Positions 26,026-34,556 of a stretch of DNA of 64,000 bases are shown here, one piece after another. The stretch spans positions 62,001-126,000 of the forward strand of contig NZ_LRPB01000048.1 of NCBI RefSeq assembly GCF_001592945.1, given 5' to 3'. How positions within the stretch are numbered: the stretch's first letter is position 1; each line of letters starts with the position of its first letter. This stretch comes from Roseivirga seohaensis (GTDB taxonomy: Bacteria > Bacteroidota > Bacteroidia > Cytophagales > Cyclobacteriaceae). The notes beneath the pieces are model-generated. The model saw nothing but the letters and a program-made list of their open reading frames with translations. It ran no database searches and was not told the origin of the DNA. Both the position numbers and the translations under genes were made by a program.

Positions 26026-26084
26026 ACGTTCTTTTTTTGAGTTAAATTTCTAGAAGTTATGCCCAAGCGACTATACCGTTGTGT

Positions 26085-26102
26085 GGGTATATTCTTATAC
26101 CC
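26085..26102. repeat. palindrome GGGTATA-TTCT-TATACCC
   Basis: Perfect 7-bp arms with a 4-nt centre, 60 bp upstream of the membrane protein start. It may be an operator. Confidence 0.4.
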
Positions 26103-26111
26103 TTAAACAAA

Positions 26112-26145
26112 AAAAGCACTTTCAATTAAAACTGAAAGTGCTTTT
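26112..26145 (-). terminator. intrinsic terminator of the porin gene
   Basis: A 13-bp perfect stem (AAAAGCACTTTCA and its complement) with an 8-nt loop and a T run on the minus strand, 19 bp after the porin stop. Confidence 0.8.
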
Positions 26146-26163
26146 CTAAATAGATGGCTAGCC

Positions 26164-27480
26164 TTATAAAATCACTTGCCCACCTAGTACCACACCATGA
26201 CTAAATGAGCCTCTCACACTGTGGGTTTCTCCTGGTGCTAAATTACCTCCGCTTACAAAGTTCAAAGGTACATAGCCATCGGTTCTAAAAGCTTCGAAAA
26301 AGAGTTTGCAAGAACGATTGATCATGCCCGCAAAACCAATCACAAGCTGGTTTTGTCTTTCCCATGGCGCTCCTTCAGGTCCGGCAATAAATTTCGAAAA
26401 CTCGCCTGACAGCGTATATACAACATTGCTTTCTGGGTTGAAATTGTATTTTGCTCCAATATCAAAAGAAGAGACTTTTGAAGCTGGAAACACATCTAGC
26501 GGAGGATTGGGATTAAAAGTGCCAGGCCAAACTTTTACAGTTTTAGCAAAACTACCTTGCGCTACAAATTTATCGCTGATTTTTAAGTTGCCATATGCAG
26601 TATAGGCCGGATTATTATCTTGACATGGGTTGAAATGTGTTACAGGATATGCATGACAATACGCACTACCAAATACAAACGAGCCGCCTACATTCAGTTC
26701 AGCTTCTTCGCTCAAATTCATTGTATAATTAAGGTCAGATACAAAGTTGTTGATTTTAGAAGGCACCTTTGAACCATTACCTACTGGAGTAGCCAAGGCG
26801 CGGAACTGGCTGCCACCTTGAACAGCCATAAATTTGGCATGAATTCCTCCTTTTCTATACCCCACTTGTAAGCCATAACCTAAACCACCGAAGGCATGCC
26901 AAGTAGTAGAATTAGAAAATGGACTCACGCTTCCTACCTGACCAAAAGGTGCGTCCATTTTACCAATAGCACCATAAAATGGAGATTTATTCAAATCACC
27001 CATTACCAAAAATGCTTTGTAAAGTTGAATCTGGTTCCGGGTTAATGTAGTAATAGTTCCTTGCCCAAAACTTTGCTCTGGATTATACAGTAATTCGGCA
27101 TGAACTGTAATCCAGTTATTAATGGCCCCTGTTGTAGAAATCTGAAAAGAATGAATTACTGCTTCAGTAACGGTTTTTCCAATCTGGTTTGTGGATGTTG
27201 GGTGGCGCATAAGGTACGCGAACTTCGAGTCTTCATTCGATCTTTGATAATCAAAAATAGAAATAAGAGAGGTGCCGATTGTTAAACTTCTATCTTCTAA
27301 AGCTCCTTTTTGCCTTTCCTCTAATAGAATATTTACTTTCCTGAGGTTCTGACTAGGGTCCAACATTTTGTATGAAAATTGAGAGTTGATCCCAATTGTT
27401 CCTTTTGAATTTTCTTGCGCGTTGCTTTGAGCAATAGCCCAATTGCACAATAGCATCATTGCGAAAAACACCTTTTTCAT
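26164..27480 (-). CDS. outer-membrane porin, LbtU-like
   Basis: A signal peptide (MKKVFFAMMLLCNWAIAQ) is followed by a 16-plus-strand beta-barrel pattern ending in an aromatic/hydrophobic C-terminal strand. The stretch LTRNQIQLYKAFLVMGDLN, then SPFYGAIGKMDAPFGQ, resembles the LbtU/FslE siderophore porin family, which imports siderophores without TonB. This identification is by motif resemblance only. 438 aa. A perfect palindrome lies about 65 bp upstream (27543). A general porin remains possible. Confidence 0.6.
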   Translation of the reverse strand: MKKVFFAMMLLCNWAIAQSNAQENSKGTIGINSQFSYKMLDPSQNLRKVNILLEERQKGALEDRSLTIGTSLISIFDYQRSNEDSKFAYLMRHPTSTNQIGKTVTEAVIHSFQISTTGAINNWITVHAELLYNPEQSFGQGTITTLTRNQIQLYKAFLVMGDLNKSPFYGAIGKMDAPFGQVGSVSPFSNSTTWHAFGGLGYGLQVGYRKGGIHAKFMAVQGGSQFRALATPVGNGSKVPSKINNFVSDLNYTMNLSEEAELNVGGSFVFGSAYCHAYPVTHFNPCQDNNPAYTAYGNLKISDKFVAQGSFAKTVKVWPGTFNPNPPLDVFPASKVSSFDIGAKYNFNPESNVVYTLSGEFSKFIAGPEGAPWERQNQLVIGFAGMINRSCKLFFEAFRTDGYVPLNFVSGGNLAPGETHSVRGSFSHGVVLGGQVIL

Positions 27481-27791
27481 TTTATTGTTTTGAATATTAA
27501 ATGAGAAGAAAACTAAATGGAGAGGTCATTAATAATTACCATGTCAGCATGCTGACTTAAAAAATCATACAAGTGTAGTGCTTTCACTTAAAAAGGCCAA
27601 AAATGCGCCTCATTTTTATTCGATAGAGAACAGAAAAGCCAAATTAGCAAATTGTAAACTTGACCAATTCGGCTAACTGTTGTGTTTTAAACGAATTTTA
27701 GGAATAGATTCAGAGTTGTTATTTACACTTCTGAATGTCAACAAAATCTATAAAAAGAGTATTGAATCGTTATAGAAGTTACAGGTCTGGA
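27481..27791. other. 311-bp intergenic region with a 14-bp palindrome
   Basis: The perfect palindrome GTCAGCATGCTGAC lies at 27543-27556, about 65 bp upstream of the porin start. Nothing else with clear structure is seen. Confidence 0.55.
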
Positions 27792-28187
27792 CTATTTAAT
27801 CTCGTAGGAGAAGCTCACTACTCCAGAAACCACCAAATCCTTTCGAATACATTTTACATCAATATTTTTATTCAACCTTAATGCTTCTTTTAGTTCATTT
27901 AAACGATAATAAGACTCCGAAATAATACCTATTTCCTTTCCATTGCATTCAACTGAAATTTGGCCAAATTCTGAATTGAGCTTTAATTTTACAGAATCCC
28001 CAGCGGTTAACTGCCTAAATTCCGACTGTTGAGGTTTAATTTCGGCTAGGTTGAAAGTGCCATAACTAGAAGCTAAGGCCAGCTGCCTTTCTTTATTGAG
28101 GTTACGAACAACAGTTATGTCCTCTTTGTGCAAATCCTTGTCTAACAAAAATGCATTCGATAAAAAACCAGCTACTTCTAAAATCAT
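27792..28187 (-). CDS. hypothetical protein, 131 aa
   Basis: No family recognised. Mixed alpha/beta pattern with no signal peptide or helix long enough for a membrane: LHKEDITVVRNLNKERQLALASS, then SVKLKLNSEFGQISVECNGKEI, then a C-terminal strand VVSGVVSFSYEIK. Base composition is like the neighbours. The gene stands alone between two gaps of about 300 bp. Confidence 0.6.
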   Translation of the reverse strand: MILEVAGFLSNAFLLDKDLHKEDITVVRNLNKERQLALASSYGTFNLAEIKPQQSEFRQLTAGDSVKLKLNSEFGQISVECNGKEIGIISESYYRLNELKEALRLNKNIDVKCIRKDLVVSGVVSFSYEIK

Positions 28188-28486
28188 CAGTCTATATTTT
28201 GATATAAAGGCAATACGCCATTGCCACCACCAGAGTTACAAAAACCATGATACTCCTTTTCGAACACAAAACTGAATGAATTCATGTTCATCGGTTTATT
28301 TGCTAGGATGAATAATTCTAGATTTAATCACACTCCCCAAATTTAAGTTATATGTGCTTTAACAATAGGGTTTACTGAACCGTTAATTGTAATTATGAAT
28401 TGTTAGATGTCGAAACTAAACACCATCATTTTTCTTCTTATCGGCTTAAGTCCTGATGAAATAAATCAATTTGAAATGCATCCGAA

Positions 28487-28945
28487 TTAAAACATTGAAG
28501 CAACTAGGGTAAAAAGCCATGAAATTGCTAATCCCGACCAAACAATGAGAATTCCCATTCTTGATTTTATCTTTTTCCCATGGTTAAACCAATGATAGCC
28601 CAAACCGATAAAAAACAAGATTAAGAATGGCCAGTCAATTATATATACATCCAAAGGAAGAACTGAGGCCAAAGAAAATATAAAAAAACCCAAACCACTG
28701 AGTACAAAAAACAGTATCTGAGGCTTTTTCATTGAAAATGAACTGGTAGACTCGAAGCTCGCCAACAACGAAAAAAAGCCTATAGCTACAGGAGCGTAGG
28801 TGGATATTTCATAATAATTAACAACAGAAGCAATTGCGCTAAAACCAAGCAAAACAATAACGAGCTTTGTGAACTGACTTTTGGCCTTTTTAAGCTTAAA
28901 AAGGCCAAAAACACCCGCTAAAGCAATAATTAAAGATGAAATCAT
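28487..28945 (-). CDS. small multi-pass membrane protein, 152 aa
   Basis: Five hydrophobic segments cover almost the whole length, with positive clusters at GLFKLKKAKSQFTK and HWFNHGKKIKSRMG. No family is recognised. There is no signal for an operon with its neighbours. Confidence 0.6.
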   Translation of the reverse strand: MISSLIIALAGVFGLFKLKKAKSQFTKLVIVLLGFSAIASVVNYYEISTYAPVAIGFFSLLASFESTSSFSMKKPQILFFVLSGLGFFIFSLASVLPLDVYIIDWPFLILFFIGLGYHWFNHGKKIKSRMGILIVWSGLAISWLFTLVASMF

Positions 28946-29371
28946 ATGCTCAATAAATGTAACAACAGATTAGCAGTTTAGATAAATAAAAATGATTATC
29001 GAATTGTGATATTTACTTAGTTCAAATATTCATTTTTTAACGATTGCACTATTTTTTCATAGTGATAAAATTAGCCAAAGAACATTGTCAAAATTTGATC
29101 ATTTTACAGCCACAATCTCGGTATAAAATCACACATAAAACCTACCCCTTTTGGGTGGTTTTTTAATGGAATCAATAGAATGAATAAAAACTATGGTAAT
29201 TACCTCTATTCAACTTTGAGCATGCTTATAACGATTATTACTATGGCATTTAACATCTTAGAAGTTTGTGAAAAAATTGAGAACACACTATAGTTCACAA
29301 CTCAATCTATTTTTTATTTTTTTGAGTTATGACTAATCTTCTCCAACTTGCCTATTATCAAACTGCCAACA
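28946..29371. other. 426-bp intergenic region with an orphan terminator-like hairpin
   Basis: AACC(T)ACCC pairs with GGGTGGTT at 29139-29160, with a TTTTTT run, on the plus strand where no gene lies upstream. A 37-codon frame (29180-29293) encodes a mostly hydrophobic peptide, with too little evidence to call a gene. The rest is AT-rich without visible features. Confidence 0.5.
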
Positions 29372-29953
29372 ATGCAAAAAATTAAAAAGGTTTGTATTTA
29401 CTGCGCTTCTAGCGAAAACATTGACCAAAAGTATTTTGAGGCTACTGAAAAACTAGCAAGGGTGCTTGTTAAAAACAATATCACTGTAGTTTATGGCGGT
29501 GGTAGCCGAGGCTTAATGGGTAAACTTGCCGATACAATACTTTCTGAAAAAGGTCGAATTGTGGGTATAATGCCCCACTTTATGAAAGAGGTTGAATTCC
29601 ACCATAAAGACGTTAATGAATTTATTTTCACGGCTGACATGCACGAGCGTAAGAAACAGTTTATGGTTGGTGTAGATGCCCTAATTACATTACCTGGTGG
29701 CTGTGGAACAATGGAAGAATTACTAGAAGCCATGACACTAAAAAGGCTCGGTATTTTCACCAAACCTATCGTAATACTAAATGCCTTTGGCTATTACGAT
29801 CACTTAATTAAAATGTTAGAACACTCGATTGAAGAGAATTTCATGAAGCCTATTCATAATAACATTTGGAATGCTTTTGAAGATCCCGAGAAAGTACTTG
29901 AAGCAATTCATCAGTCTGCACCTTGGAGTAAAGACGCTTTAAAATTTTCGTGA
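29372..29953 (+). CDS. LOG-family phosphoribohydrolase
   Basis: Nucleoside 5'-monophosphate phosphoribohydrolase of the LOG (TIGR00730) family. Its plant members release active cytokinin from its riboside monophosphate, and bacterial members cleave AMP-like nucleotides. Motifs are CIYCASSE near the N terminus, VYGGGSRGLMG and the catalytic PGGCGTMEELLE. 193 aa from the ATG at 29372. A TTG at 29348 adds residues outside the family. It is one of the last ordinary genes before the sensor kinase gene. Confidence 0.85.
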   Translation: MQKIKKVCIYCASSENIDQKYFEATEKLARVLVKNNITVVYGGGSRGLMGKLADTILSEKGRIVGIMPHFMKEVEFHHKDVNEFIFTADMHERKKQFMVGVDALITLPGGCGTMEELLEAMTLKRLGIFTKPIVILNAFGYYDHLIKMLEHSIEENFMKPIHNNIWNAFEDPEKVLEAIHQSAPWSKDALKFS

Positions 29954-30101
29954 TTTAAAAACACAATAAACCCTTTGAAATACAGTATTTCGCTTGTTAT
30001 CATATTCTTTAATATTAAGTATATTGATATTTAACAAAGCTAGAAATTATTAGCATTTTTGAATACCGATTTACAGAACCATTTCCCTTGTTAAAGACTA
30101 T

Positions 30102-32597
30102 ATGTTTAGGGTTTCTATTCTTATTATTCTATTTATTAGTGGGCAATCGCTCATAGCGAAATCTGATAGCATTGCCGACTACTGGTATCAGCATAGAATA
30201 TATAATAGTGAAACCCAGTACATCCCTTCTTCTCAAATAATGGTGTTTCGCGATGATAGCAATAACCTTAACTACAATCAGGTAAAGGATTTTGGGTCAA
30301 GTTACTATATTGGTTTAGATGAGATTGATTTGTTTGAGACCAACAAAACTTATTGGGTTAAACTAATTCTTTCAAACTATTCAGACCGATACCAGAACCT
30401 AGTAGTTTATACTGGCGATAATGCATATTCAACCGTATATATTCAAAAATCCGAAAAGCTCGACTCTTTAAAGACTGGCTATTTTGTACCCGTTAGTGAG
30501 CGAAATGTTAAAAAGGGATACCAATCTCAATTCAAGCTAGAGTTAAAAATAGGTGAAAAAGCTACACTGCTAATCAAAACCAAGTCATTAGACAACTACC
30601 CTCCTCGCTTTAATTTCAAAGCGGTTCAACTTGAAAAATGGCAGCAACAAGCAGAACAAAAGGCATTATTGGAAGGAATCTTCACTGGTTTATTAATCAT
30701 ATTATCAATTCTTAGTATTTCTCTGTACATCTACGTTAGAAGAATAGTTTTCCTTTTTTATGCATTTTACGCCATAACAAATACCATTTACTTTCTCTTT
30801 TTCCATGGCTTTCTAGACCCTTATATTTTTCCTGAGCACCCTGAAAAACTATCTTTACTATGGCTACTACCCAACCTTTCGGCCGTATTCTATTTTTCTT
30901 TCGCGCGTCATTTTCTTAATACAAAAGAACATTACCCAAAATGGGACTATTACTTCAAAGTTTTTATTGGAGTAATGCTAGTAGCTTTCGTTTTCAACTC
31001 TATCTACATTACTATTACACATGATGTATATAATGGACTTATTATACATAACCTCTTTAATATTGGGATATCGGCAAGTGTAGTTGTTTTCATTCTATCG
31101 CTTAGAAGGTTGAATAGCTTAGAGTTACGCTATTTCGCTCTTGGCTCTATTTTCCTAGTTACTATTGCATTGTTTGCTTCGGCTCAGTACATACTTGACC
31201 TTGATGCCAAAATAGTTCCTTATGTTCAGTTAGCTGTAGGGGTTGAAATAGTATTCTTTGCTCTGGGCTTAGGCCATAGAATGAGAAAACTCACTGAAAA
31301 CCATGCCATTACACAAGAATCTCTCATAATTCAATTGGTTGAAAATGAGAAACTTCAAGAAAAGACTAATGCAGAACTAAAAGAAAAAGTAGCAGAACGA
31401 ACCCACCAAATCAATGTTCAGAATATTGAATTAAAGAAAGCACGATTAGAAGCAGAGAAGGCTACTAAATCAAAATCTGACTTCTTATCTGTGATGAGTC
31501 ACGAAATTCGCACACCATTAAATGCAATTATCAGTTTAAGCCATTTAATGGATATTGATAATGAAAATGAGGAAACCCAAGAATACATTGATGCACTTAA
31601 GTTTTCTGCAGAAAATCTTAGCTCACTCATCAATGATATACTTGATTACAACAAAATTGAAGCTGGGAAATTAAAGCTAGAAATGATTGATTTCTCATTA
31701 ATCGATCTACTCAAAAATATTCGAGACAGCTTTAAGTTTAAAGCCCACAGCAAGAATATTACGCTAGACTTTCACCTTTCGGAAAACACCCCAAACCGAC
31801 TTATTGGTGACCCCACCAGACTTACTCAGATTTTCAATAACCTAATGAGTAATGCCTTAAAATTTACCGAACAGGGCAGCATAGTAGTAAGTGCAGAATT
31901 ACTAGGGATTGAGGACGAAAAGGTTAGTATAGAATTTACGGTAACAGACACCGGGATTGGAATTCCAGAAGACAAAATCAATGAAATTTTCAACGATTAC
32001 GAACAGGCCAGTAGTGATACGACAAGGAAATATGGCGGCACCGGACTTGGTTTGTCAATTACTAAGAAGCTATTAGAACTACACAATAGCAAGGTATCAG
32101 TATCCAGTAAGCTTGGTGAAGGCACATCGTTTCAGTTTGAAATTGAGTTTAAACTACCTGAAACTTTTGACTTATTAGCCTCAAATAAAACAGATACTAT
32201 TTACGACCTAAAGCAAGCCAAAATACTTGTTGTAGATGATAACTACATGAATAGAATGGTATTAAGTAGGTTGTTTCAAAAATGGAATGCTGAATTTCAT
32301 GAAGCCTCTAATGGTAATAAGGCATTTCAAAAAAGCAATGAAGAGCTTTTCGACCTAATTCTAATGGATATTCATATGGACGAGATGGATGGGTTCGAAT
32401 GCACAGCGCTAATTAGAGAACAATCAATCCTTAATAGAAAAACTAATATTATAGGAATGACTGCTTTTTCAAAGAATGACCTTCAAGAAAACCCCAAGAG
32501 AGCCGTTTTAGATGAATTTATTTCTAAACCGTTCGACCCAAAAGAACTACTTAATAAACTCGTCTTATACTTAAAAAAGGATACAAAGGAGGTTTAA
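30102..32597 (+). CDS. hybrid sensor histidine kinase with 7TMR-DISM sensor
   Basis: 831 aa. Order of parts: signal-like helix (1-20), periplasmic 7TMR-DISMED2 beta domain (about 30-165), seven-helix 7TMR-DISM membrane region (about 190-400), coiled coil (about 405-450), HisKA with the phospho-accepting H467 in SHEIRTPLN, HATPase with N-box region NNLMSNALKFT and DTGIGIP/GGTGLGLSI (about 560-690), and a receiver domain with D756 in LILMDIHMDEMDG and KPF. No phosphotransfer domain or DNA-binding regulator is adjacent, so the output must be encoded elsewhere. Carbohydrate-like ligands are known for DISMED2, but this one is unknown. Confidence 0.9.
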   Translation: MFRVSILIILFISGQSLIAKSDSIADYWYQHRIYNSETQYIPSSQIMVFRDDSNNLNYNQVKDFGSSYYIGLDEIDLFETNKTYWVKLILSNYSDRYQNLVVYTGDNAYSTVYIQKSEKLDSLKTGYFVPVSERNVKKGYQSQFKLELKIGEKATLLIKTKSLDNYPPRFNFKAVQLEKWQQQAEQKALLEGIFTGLLIILSILSISLYIYVRRIVFLFYAFYAITNTIYFLFFHGFLDPYIFPEHPEKLSLLWLLPNLSAVFYFSFARHFLNTKEHYPKWDYYFKVFIGVMLVAFVFNSIYITITHDVYNGLIIHNLFNIGISASVVVFILSLRRLNSLELRYFALGSIFLVTIALFASAQYILDLDAKIVPYVQLAVGVEIVFFALGLGHRMRKLTENHAITQESLIIQLVENEKLQEKTNAELKEKVAERTHQINVQNIELKKARLEAEKATKSKSDFLSVMSHEIRTPLNAIISLSHLMDIDNENEETQEYIDALKFSAENLSSLINDILDYNKIEAGKLKLEMIDFSLIDLLKNIRDSFKFKAHSKNITLDFHLSENTPNRLIGDPTRLTQIFNNLMSNALKFTEQGSIVVSAELLGIEDEKVSIEFTVTDTGIGIPEDKINEIFNDYEQASSDTTRKYGGTGLGLSITKKLLELHNSKVSVSSKLGEGTSFQFEIEFKLPETFDLLASNKTDTIYDLKQAKILVVDDNYMNRMVLSRLFQKWNAEFHEASNGNKAFQKSNEELFDLILMDIHMDEMDGFECTALIREQSILNRKTNIIGMTAFSKNDLQENPKRAVLDEFISKPFDPKELLNKLVLYLKKDTKEV

Positions 32598-32606
32598 CTC
32601 TAAATA

Positions 32607-33266
32607 CTAAGGATTTAACAAACCGAGCTCCACATCATCGATAACTGCTAGCAACTCACTTAACATCATAGCGGTAGCGCCCCAAACTAAATGTCCATCC
32701 ACATTAAAATAAGGCGACTGAATAACATACTTACCAAATCTCATTTCTTCTACCCCTCTTTTATTCATGTCATAAAATTGAGAGATTGGCACCTCTAAAA
32801 CCGCCTCTACCTCATAAGGGTCAGGAATGAATTTAGGGGTATAATTAACCACGCCAACTGTTGGTAACACCTTAAAATTGCTAGCAATAATAAACAACTC
32901 AGACAATTGCCCAATAACCGAAACCTCTTTGGCCCTTACGCCAATTTCTTCCTCTGTTTCTCGTAAAGCCGTCTCTATTAAACTCAAATCCTGCTTTTCT
33001 GCCTTTCCACCCGGAAAACTAACCTGCCCGCCATGAGCTCCATTATAACCTGGTCGCTTCATCAGTGGTAAATACAACTCTCCATTTTTAGGATAAATCA
33101 ATACCATCACGCCTCCAGGTCTTGCAGGTCTATTAGCGATTTCTTTAAAGCGATTCTCGTCTATTGGTGTAGGCGCCATTCTTATTTGAGCCTCTCTTCC
33201 CGGTAGCGGCAATTCTAGACGAGCCCTCAGCTGATTAACAACTAAATCGATGTTAGAAAATCTCAT
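32607..33266 (-). CDS. NUDIX hydrolase, CoA pyrophosphatase type
   Basis: 219 aa. The extended pattern MKRPGYNGAHGGQVSFPGGKAE leads into the Nudix box ETALRETEEEIGV, with the catalytic glutamates in RETEEEIG. This N-terminal form (UPF0035) marks the NudL/CoA diphosphatase subgroup, which splits CoA or oxidised CoA into 4'-phosphopantetheine and 3',5'-ADP. It converges on the hybrid kinase with a gap of 9 bp. Confidence 0.85.
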   Translation of the reverse strand: MRFSNIDLVVNQLRARLELPLPGREAQIRMAPTPIDENRFKEIANRPARPGGVMVLIYPKNGELYLPLMKRPGYNGAHGGQVSFPGGKAEKQDLSLIETALRETEEEIGVRAKEVSVIGQLSELFIIASNFKVLPTVGVVNYTPKFIPDPYEVEAVLEVPISQFYDMNKRGVEEMRFGKYVIQSPYFNVDGHLVWGATAMMLSELLAVIDDVELGLLNP

Positions 33267-33404
33267 TTGCTTCTATTGGAGTAAACTTCGTTGAGAATAT
33301 AGCGTTCTTGTATAAAAGTTGGTTCAATTATAACCCGCTTTCTTTATTTCATTTAGAATTTTCCCTAATATGTTCTCTTAAAGAAAATAAGCTTAGTCGA
33401 ACTT

Positions 33405-34067
33405 ATGAAAGCCAACCGAATTCTTTTTTCTCTCGCCTTCCTTTTTTTTAGTGTACTAGCTTCTGCTCAACAAGCCAAAGTCAAAATTGCTAAATTAAAA
33501 TATAATGGCGGAGGTGATTGGTATGCAAACAAAACAGCCCTACCCAACTTGGCTACTTTCTGTAATGAAAATCTAAAAACAAATATAGACACCCAAGATG
33601 CTGTGGTAGAAATTGGAAACCCCAGCTTATTTGAATACCCGTTTATTTATATGACAGGCCACGGCAATGTTGTATTCTCTAGTCAAGAAGCTGAAAACCT
33701 AAGAAACTACCTTACCGCTGGCGGCTTTCTTCACATTGACGATAATTATGGTTTAGATCAGTTTGTGAGGTTAGAGATGAAAAAGGTTTTCCCTGAATTA
33801 GAATTTATAGAGCTACCTCACGACCACCCTGTATACAATCAAAAATTTAAATTCGACAAAGGCATTCCCAAAATCCATGAACATGATGGTAAATCGCCCC
33901 AAGGCTTCGGCTTAATATATGAAGGCAGATTGGTGTGCTATTATTCTTATGAAAGCGATTTAGGCAACGGCTGGGAAGATCAGCGTATTTATAATGATCC
34001 CGAATCTATTAGGCTTCAGGCCTTACGTATGGGCGCAAACCTAATCTCATACGCTTTTACCCAATAA
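33405..34067 (+). CDS. exported DUF4159 protein
   Basis: A signal peptide (MKANRILFSLAFLFFSVLASAQ) precedes the DUF4159 domain: KLKYNGGGDWYANKTALPNL, YPFIYMTGHGNVVFS, GGFLHIDDNYG and a C-terminal RMGANLISYAF. The fold is glutamine amidotransferase-like without a catalytic Cys, and DUF4159 proteins are often linked with moxR-type clusters, but none is here. 220 aa, full domain. Confidence 0.85.
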   Translation: MKANRILFSLAFLFFSVLASAQQAKVKIAKLKYNGGGDWYANKTALPNLATFCNENLKTNIDTQDAVVEIGNPSLFEYPFIYMTGHGNVVFSSQEAENLRNYLTAGGFLHIDDNYGLDQFVRLEMKKVFPELEFIELPHDHPVYNQKFKFDKGIPKIHEHDGKSPQGFGLIYEGRLVCYYSYESDLGNGWEDQRIYNDPESIRLQALRMGANLISYAFTQ

Positions 34068-34094
34068 TTTCTTAAGACTATATTTTAGAACCAA

Positions 34095-34134
34095 AAAACT
34101 ATTGCATTAGTTGGAAAACTAGTGCAATAGTTTT
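34095..34134 (+). terminator. hairpin between the DUF4159 gene and blaI-like gene
   Basis: A 16-bp stem (AAAACTATTGCATTAG with its complement, one G-U pair) with an 8-nt loop and a following TTTT. It ends the DUF4159 transcript but is also close enough to the regulator gene to be a control site. Confidence 0.65.
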
Positions 34135-34177
34135 ATTATTGATATTAGAATTACTCGAGTGTTTTAATTTACAGATT

Positions 34178-34546
34178 ATGAAAGAATTAACGAAAGCAGA
34201 AGAGCAGGTAATGCAAATACTATGGCAGATTGAGAGAGGCTTCGTGAAAGATGTGCTTTCAAAAATGCCAGAACCAAAACCTGCCTACAATACTGTGTCA
34301 ACAATTATTAGAATTTTAGAGAAAAAAGGCTTTGTAGGTTATAAGGCTTACGGTAAGACTCATGAATACTTTCCTTTGGTAGACAAAACAAGCTACAGCA
34401 ACTTCTATCTTAAAAACTTTATTGGAGGCTACTTTGGGGGCTCCTTTCAAAAGTTGGTATCATTTTTCGCACAAGAAAATGACATGGATATCAAAGAATT
34501 TGAGTCGCTAGCAAAACATGTTGGAGAAGATTTAAAAGAAGACTAA
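34178..34546 (+). CDS. BlaI/MecI-family transcriptional regulator
   Basis: Winged-helix repressor of 122 aa (ATG at 34178 giving MKELTKAEEQVMQILW). The DNA-binding core has PAYNTVSTIIRILEKKGFVGYKAYGKTHEYFP. The C-terminal dimer region contains the segment where the partner protease cuts BlaI. The M56 peptidase gene starts 10 bp after its stop, forming the usual BlaI-BlaR1-like pair. In Bacteroidota these pairs are rarely linked to beta-lactamases, and none is visible nearby. The signal is unknown. Confidence 0.85.
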   Translation: MKELTKAEEQVMQILWQIERGFVKDVLSKMPEPKPAYNTVSTIIRILEKKGFVGYKAYGKTHEYFPLVDKTSYSNFYLKNFIGGYFGGSFQKLVSFFAQENDMDIKEFESLAKHVGEDLKED

Positions 34547-34556
34547 GCTCTAGGTT

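Noticed and set aside
28407-28490. 27-codon frame before the membrane protein gene at 28487
   Set aside because: Too short, no family or coupling evidence, and it runs into the stop of the opposite-strand gene.
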